A stretch of DNA of 64,000 nucleotides. It comes from Clarkia xantiana subsp. parviflora. Taxonomy: Eukaryota > Streptophyta > Magnoliopsida > Myrtales > Onagraceae. A program made the position numbers and the translations under genes. Shown in pieces: positions 57,720-64,000 of this stretch. The notes below the pieces were generated by a model that did no database searches, had not been told where the DNA came from, and saw only the letters and a program-made list of their open reading frames with translations. How positions within the stretch are numbered: the stretch's first letter is position 1; each line of letters starts with the position of its first letter. Location of the stretch: NCBI GenBank assembly GCA_036873135.1, contig JAPTYO010000001.1, positions 25,597,774 through 25,661,773 of the forward strand, read 5' to 3'.

Positions 57720-58310
57720 CACAGGACTCCTCGACATCCGATAGTCGCCATCTACAAAAGAGATCAGTCAAAATACTGGCTTCTCGACTCCATATAGTCG
57801 GTGAAGACCAATGCGATTAGTCATAATACAGACTCCTCGACTTTCGACAGTCGCCATCTACAAAGGAGATCATTCATAATACTGACTCCTCGACTCCATA
57901 TAGTCGGTGAAGACCAAGGAGATTAGTCATAATACTGACTCCTTGACTTTCGAAAGTCGCCATCTACAAAGGAGACCTGTCATAATACTGACTCATCGAC
58001 TCCATATAGTCGGTGAAGATCAATGAGATTAGTTATAATACTGACTCCTCGACTTCCGGCAGTTGCAATCTACAAAGTCGATCATTCATAATACTGACTC
58101 ATCGACTCCATATAGTCGGTGAAGACCAATGAGATCAGTCATAATACTGACTCCTCGACTTTAGACAGTCGCCGTCTACAAAGGAGACCGGTCATAATAC
58201 TGACTCCTCGACTCCATATAGTCGGTGAAGACCAAGGAGATCAGTCATAATACTGACTCCTCGACTTTCGACAGTCGTCATCTACAAAGGAGATCTGTCA
58301 TAATACTGAC
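57720..58310 (+). repeat. Minisatellite of two alternating units, about 53 bp each
   Basis: Unit A has CGACTTTCGACAGTCGCC and CATCTACAAAGGAGA; unit B has CGACTCCATATAGTCGG and TGAAGACCAAGGAGA. Both begin with TCATAATACTGACTCCT. About eleven half-units alternate A-B, making a 107-bp higher unit. Tandem repeats before the 3' LTR are common in Tat-type gypsy elements. Confidence 0.9.
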
Positions 58311-58312
58311 TC

Positions 58313-59862
58313 CTCGCTTTAGAACTCTTATTTTAGAGATTATCATCTAACTCGTTTATTCCATATTTTATAATTACCGCTATTCAATCTTATTCCCTTA
58401 TTCAACTGGGAAATGACATTGCTAGTTGCAGCCATCTATATTAACACATTGACAATCATGCAAAGTTTAGGAAGAGAACAACATTTTGACAGAATTGCAA
58501 ACATCAGATTATCTATTATGATGGAATACGACGAATAGTGATTCTTCAGTCACTAAACCAAACCAACCTTCAGTAAACCGAAGAAGGGGGTGTCGTGAAA
58601 GAATTCACATTATTGTCGTTTTCAATCTAATAGGTCAGTCTTTTGAAAACGGTTATTCTATTGCAAATTACCGGAACGGGAATTTTCAAATAAGCATACC
58701 CGATCTTGGCTTTCCCAAGGCCCTTATGATTTTGTAAAATTATCCGATAATTTACGCATGCATATTTACAATTATACTACATTTAGCAAATCATCATACC
58801 ATACCATAAATATCGAACACAAGATGCTTACGCGTCATGCATCTAATGTTCCTAGCATACATAATTCTTCGTAAAGTAAATTATCACATGCGTTCTATTG
58901 TGAACATCCTAGCATACGCGCCAAAACATGCAATATCCGCACACATCATGCATAATTGGCGACTGGAATTTTCGGTTTTATAAAACGCTTTGAAAATATT
59001 AGGGGTTGTTTTGCAATTCATGCTTACAATCAATCATGCGAATTTCTAGACATGGATTCTAGGCACTTTCTATCAGTATAGCATGTCTATCCTATTGCGC
59101 AAACCATATATTTAAATCCCAGAGCTCAATGCTCGCAATATAATATCCAGCTAGCTTGACTAAGTCAAGACGACAGTTCTAATTATATCGAAATATATGA
59201 TGCAGAAAGTAAACAATTGCAAATCAGCCCACTAATTTAATCCAGTCCCAAAAATATGCAAGTCCGAGATCCATCCCCATAATCGAAACCAGACATTAGG
59301 GTTTTGATTGAAACCGTGTATTAAAACACAAACCCTAAGAGCACTGTTTATGCTAATTTTAATGTTCGAAAATAATTTGGATTTAAAATTTGACATCCTA
59401 TTTTATTGAACAATTTAAAATTTCCGAGAATTTTAAAGAGGTTCGGTCCAAATTTTAAAATCCAGTTCAACTCGTTCTGATTTTTAAAATTCCGGTTTGG
59501 TCCGAAACGGTTCAATAAAATAAGATAGTGGTTTGGTTTATCACTCAAAACTGGTTAGGTTAGGTTCAATTTAGTTACTATGGTCCGACCCGACCCGATT
59601 AAGAAAACCCGGATAGGTTTATCCCGATCCTGTTTAGCAATCGGACCGGCCCATGAACCCTAGGGTTCAGCCGAAATAATTCTATAGGCTAAGTAGGGTT
59701 TTAAAATCCACCATAAAACTTAACTTAGCCATCAAGAATTATTAATTATATAAAATAATTTCCAATAATTCTTATATATATATATAAATTCGGCATATGT
59801 ATATATATATATATTGTCAAGATTCTATCTTTGAGATGTAAATCAATCAACAATATAAATAT
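58313..59862 (-). mobile_element. Inverted fragment of a related copia element (leader and gag start)
   Basis: Read on the minus strand it matches the leader 5129-6480 of the first copia element, including the AACCGG-rich stretch and the GGTAATTTGCAATAG-like region. It ends in gag: ATG at 58435 opens MAATSNVISQLNKGIRLNSG and stops after 30 codons. Upstream of the leader it continues to the Ale-like LTR at 59863. It lacks the Helitron pair; the matching position is 59784/59785. It is a relative and not the same copy, since the gag starts differ. Confidence 0.85.
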
Positions 59863-60046
59863 TGTTATGAATATATTTAGTGGATGTTCAATATTACGTG
59901 TATATACTATCTTCTTTGTTTAGACTTTCCTAGTATTAAATTTACTTCCTCCACAAGTATATGTAATCCCTATATAAGGGCTCCTTATGTGTGATAATAA
60001 GACATCCTCCAGTTCCCTCTTCTATTACCTCTCTACTTCTGTAACA
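59863..60046 (+). repeat. LTR of the Ale-like element, copy 2
   Basis: 184 bp, TGTTATGAATATA to TTCTGTAACA, nearly identical to 16293-16476. The TATA-like CCCTATATAAGG is kept near 59968. Confidence 0.92.
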
Positions 60047-61104
60047 CGTTATCAGCACGAATTGCTCAAATTTTTTTTTCCAACCCTTATCGTAATATTA
60101 TACGAAAGTATAGAGACCGCCACCATGATATAAATTTCTCACGACAAAAGCTCGAACAACAATGGTGGAAGTGGGATAGTGGCACAAACTATTCTTTTGA
60201 GAATCCATCAACCGATTTATCAGAACCACCAACGATTCCTTGGAGTTTGAATCGATCTGATTGTGTTGCATTGAAAGGGAGATTATTACTTCTTTATTTA
60301 CTTACGTATTTTGACTATTTAATAATTCATATTCTAATTATTATAATTATTGTGTGTCAGGAATTTAATGTTTAGTTGAATATGTACGAGTTAAGAAAGG
60401 ATTCGAGATCGATGTGTTGACACAACAGACTACTTAAACAAAACTCCGACGAAGCAAGTCGTATTCAATCTTACAGTACATGACAGATGACACACATAAT
60501 TGATCGAGGTATGATTCCGACTCTACAAGTTAGCAAAGAAAACTAACTCGGATTTGGTTAAGTTTAGTTACACTGTTATTCACATCTTAATATGAATTGT
60601 TGAAAAAGTAAAATCAGTTCATAGATGATTCGTTATGGAAATCGCTTAGACTAGTTTGTCAATATAATCGAGGTTAAATTTGAATACTTGTTGCCTAAAC
60701 GATGGTCTATATATATTTATATGATAATAATAATTGAAAGCCACTATGAAATTGCTTAGGGGATAATTATTCTAATCTGTAATGACAAACTATGATTTTC
60801 GGTGTTAAATCTCTATTTTCTTTACTGACTATGAAAAGTCTTATTTTCTATAGTTATAGTTTATGTACAACTGCTAGCTAGTAACAAGTTCTGGTTATGT
60901 TGTTTATATGAATTGGTTAAATATCTTATATGATAATTTTTTTTTTTACGAATAAATTGCTGAATAAATAACTTATGTCGAAAATAAAGGATGTTAATAC
61001 ACGATATCACGTCGGTAATTTTTTTTTGGTAGTATTTATATATTGAATACACATAAATGTGAAAACTTATTTCATACATAAAGTTATATGTATTGATATT
61101 GCCC

Positions 61105-63672
61105 CACTCCCTGAAGCGAGTGTATAGGCAAATATTACGCTCCCTGAAGTAAGCGTCATAAGTTATGATTATAACGAGGATATACTCCACTCCCTGAAGC
61201 GAGTGTTGTAGATTATGATTATAGCGATGAAATCATCCACTCCTTGAAGTGAGTGATATATTTTATAATGACCTTTTAAGAGTATAAATACAAATATGTT
61301 ATAATCATCATGGTCATAGAAACAGTTGATTTTGATTTTGAAATAGATAAAATTGTTAGCATCGTCATGATATCGATAAAGAAAGATGATGCATCTTACA
61401 AATAAAGAATGCAAAATCCAATTGATTTGGAAGAATGATAATTTTGAGAAGCGTGGTGACGCTAACAAAAATTTAATTATATGATGAAGCGAGAAATTTA
61501 TTCATATGAAGTGCGATGACACTAGGCAAAGATTAGCCTCAAATGAAAAAAAAAGTCATTGCATATATTATTATTAAATATGGGATATTACGATTAAGAA
61601 AAATGCATTCTTTATAAATGACGCATCCTGAAGATCCGATATTACGATCTTGAAGATCAATAATTATGAATTTATATTTCTCTTAATTTTTATATTTATA
61701 TTTACGATTCTTACACGATATTTAAATATACAGTTATATTTTATATTTATTGCATTGCATTGCATTTACAGTTACATTTTTATTTATTGCACTACATTAT
61801 ATTTATTATATACATATATCATTATGCTCATCGCATTTTATTATAAAATGATTCAGAAGATCAAGAGTTATTCAAAAACTCAAGAATTACTACATTTAGG
61901 ATCCAGAAGATCCTGTAATGTATGAAAAATGATTTAATGAAGTAAAGATCTTCATGTATGAAAAGTGAATCATGTAAAACATGAGTTATACATAAAGAAT
62001 CCTGAAGATTCTACGAAATCATGAATTATCATGAAGATCCTAAAAGATCTGGAATGAATAAAGGATCCTGAAGATCCTAAAATATATGTGACTATGAATT
62101 AACGAGATTGAAGATCCATAAAGATCTTAAATTATGAACAGAGATCCTGAAGATCCTGAAATATTTTTATGAATGATCTGGGATCATGAAAATGAGATTT
62201 GAATATCCTAAGAGATTTTGCGATATAAACAAAAGATCATTAAAGATTTTGAGTTACGAATAAGGATCTTAATATATTTTGAGCTATAAATGATCCCGAA
62301 GATCATGAAATTGAGCATTTATACGAAGTTATTTATTTATTTCTTTACGTTTTTTTTATTATCGTTATTTATATGCTTCATATAGTTTATCTATTATTAT
62401 AAAGAATGAAAGTACTCCGCAATCATCATTATGACGACGATGAATAAAATAACAATATGCAGATTATGTTACAAGAGATACATGACATATCTCCTACGGA
62501 AATACGAAAGATATACATATCAGTTAAACCAGAAGTTTACTGATGCATTGAGGTAAACCACAAGTTTTACCCATATAATACAATATACGGCGTGACCAGT
62601 TACAGACCATTCTGGATCACTTGTGATGCGCAAAATATTATTTGGAAGAACCTGAAGATTCTCCATAAATCATTACGATACTTACTCTCAAAGAAAATTA
62701 ATTATGTGATCATTATCAATAAAAAACGGGATTAAATCCCTTTATTTATGGATATTATAAACGGTGAATATGGGCCCGTTCACCTGCCATGTGGACCGAT
62801 ATATTATTTTGAAAGATGCATCTACAATATGGTCACATGTACATTGATTATAAATTTGTAAATTTCCAGATTATGTAATAAAGAATGATGATGATACTGA
62901 AAGTTGATATTTACTACAAGATTCAGTCAATTACATGTCTAGATTTGCAGTTTAGCATGAAAGTTACAAAGATCCTCCAATTACATAGCTAAACTGCTAC
63001 CAATTAGAGAAAATTGAGTACAAATGCATGTTATTATGAAAGCAGCAATATAATTGCGCATCAAGCCAATGTTAAATCACAGTTCTCCCCATTACTACCA
63101 ATTTTTGGTGAATAGACAAATTTACCATATATTAATATTATGGTGTGCGATATATGTTTGAATTACTCCACTGCAACGCACAAACATGGGTCTGGAATGT
63201 TGGGAAAAATATTTTGTCTATAAATCAATTATTTGAGAACAATGACTGATATATATATATATTTAAACAAGAGTGTTGATTGTCATTGTTGAACAACTTT
63301 TCCTAACATTAGAGGGAGAAAAGAAGCAGCTGGCAGAAAATAGATTGACCGAAAAAAATATGTTATTATCTCATTTAGATCCTCGCACAATGATAATATG
63401 AACCTGAAGTTCAAAGAGATATCCATTTTCAGATACTGCCTATTAAGTGACTTTATGAGACCCAGAAAGTCATAACTCAATTACCGGCTGCAAATGCTCC
63501 AATTTAAATGTCCGGGTTGGAAAAACTATAATGAAAAATTCACGCCTGAAGCGTGAAAGAAGAATGGAGCATAGAAAAAAAAAAAAAAAGATAAATATGG
63601 TCTTATTATGGAGGTGATTTCCCAAAACAAGTAAAGATATAACTAAATATGAAACCCTAGAAGTGGTTCAGG
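61105..63672 (+). repeat. Series of C(NNGAA)G-loop hairpins, copy 2
   Basis: Examples: CACTCCCTGAAGCGAGTG (61105 and 61188), ACGCTCCCTGAAGTAAGCGT (61137), CACTCCTTGAAGTGAGTG (61238), AGAATCCTGAAGATTCT (61996), AGGATCCTGAAGATCCT (62062), ATGATCCCGAAGATCAT (62290), TGAACCTGAAGTTCA (63399) and TTCACGCCTGAAGCGTGAA (63539). At 61137 the stem CACT/AGTG has become CGCT/AGCG, a paired change. At 62521 and 62551 weaker GTAAAC-type members occur. Confidence 0.75.
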
Positions 63673-64000
63673 TACCTGAAAGTTATTACAATTAAGAGAT
63701 CTCTGTGAGTTATGTCATTAATGGGAATTTATGAAACCAAAGATATCAAGTTGTCGACAACAATTTTGAATATTATTCACGAGTGAAATCATAAAACAAG
63801 ACGAGGATCTTGAGCTCATTATGTCATAGAATCATTATGATTGACCAAAGTTTGAAAAGACGCAAGTATGAACATGAAAAATGCAGAATGTGATAGCCAG
63901 TGGATATAAATAATTTCCGCGTTAATAGATTGCGTCGTAAGATAGGCACAACCCGTGGTACAAAGAATTTTCCGCAGAAAGATGACAATTATTATATGAA

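Larger units (their letters stand above)
52666..58312 (+). mobile_element. Ty3/gypsy retrotransposon, Tat type, degenerate
   Basis: The LTR from TGTTGGGATATTATT (52666) to CCTAACA (53984) is followed by the primer-binding site TGGCGCCGTCTGTGGGA (53986), typical of plant Tat elements. Gag-protease, RT, RNase H and integrase remnants follow in gypsy order, with integrase after RT. A minisatellite fills the 3' region. No 3' LTR is seen; the element is cut at about 58312 by an inverted copia fragment. Frames are broken by stops, a frameshift near 55645 and an internal gag deletion. Confidence 0.85.
59863..64000 (+). mobile_element. Ale/Retrofit-like copia remnant, copy 2 (runs off the window)
   Basis: A 184-bp LTR with CGTTATCAGCACGA after it, then decayed internal sequence. 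From about 61080 it aligns with copy 1 from about 17395, including the HLDPRT, EPEVQ and EVVQVPE patches near 63380-63690. Positions 60050-61080 hold AT-rich leader sequence without a gene and are mostly unlike copy 1. The end lies beyond 64000. Confidence 0.8.

Noticed and set aside
57720..58310. Gypsy minisatellite hairpins as another covarying RNA family
   Set aside because: Changes among units fall on one side of the stem only, so there is no support for selection on pairing.

Overview
The window is nuclear DNA of a flowering plant, most likely a eudicot. The evidence is short GT-AG introns, DYW- and P-class pentatricopeptide (PPR) genes, plant-type dapF, and dense nested plant transposons (Ty1/copia, Ty3/gypsy of Tat type, Helitrons, hAT, PIF/Harbinger and Mutator-like MITEs). 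No species can be named from the sequence alone.

Layout. 0.04-0.37 kb is an 80-bp minisatellite. 0.44-12.95 kb is one degenerate copia element with two LTRs; two 1.73-kb Helitrons lie tail to tail in its leader and a hAT MITE in its 3' region. 13.2-14.75 kb holds two long-TIR MITEs. 15.07-30.9 kb is a tandemly duplicated and broken pTAC14-like SET-domain gene. Its first copy is interrupted by an Ale-like copia remnant and by a 345-bp tandem array carrying tRNA-Leu(AAG) sequences and an exon fragment. Its second copy is interrupted by a hAT MITE and a shortened copia element, and is followed by a Harbinger-like element. 30.9-34.8 kb is a Mutator-like element filled by a 12-copy satellite, with a second MITE adjoining it.

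35.4-51.3 kb is the gene-rich core: mS33 (+), an OTP84-like DYW PPR gene (-), an At5g42450-like E-class PPR gene (+), dapF (-), an EMB1025-like P-class PPR gene (+) and a cationic amino-acid transporter (-). Two gene pairs are head to head across short promoters (252 and 400 bp). The promoter and leader sequences on the two PPR sides are recognisably paralogous. Most of these genes are expected to serve plastids or mitochondria; the transporter is the exception.

52.7-58.3 kb is a decayed Tat-type gypsy element whose LTR carries an inverted solo LTR of the 0.44-kb copia family. 58.3-59.86 kb is an inverted leader fragment of a related copia element that preserves the empty target site of the Helitron pair. 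59.86-64 kb is a second Ale-like remnant.

The signal least explained by known features is a family of small hairpins of the form stem-C(NNGAA)G-stem. They recur many times in both Ale-like remnants, with different but complementary stems. Family names rest on recognition of translated motifs from memory; no database search was run.
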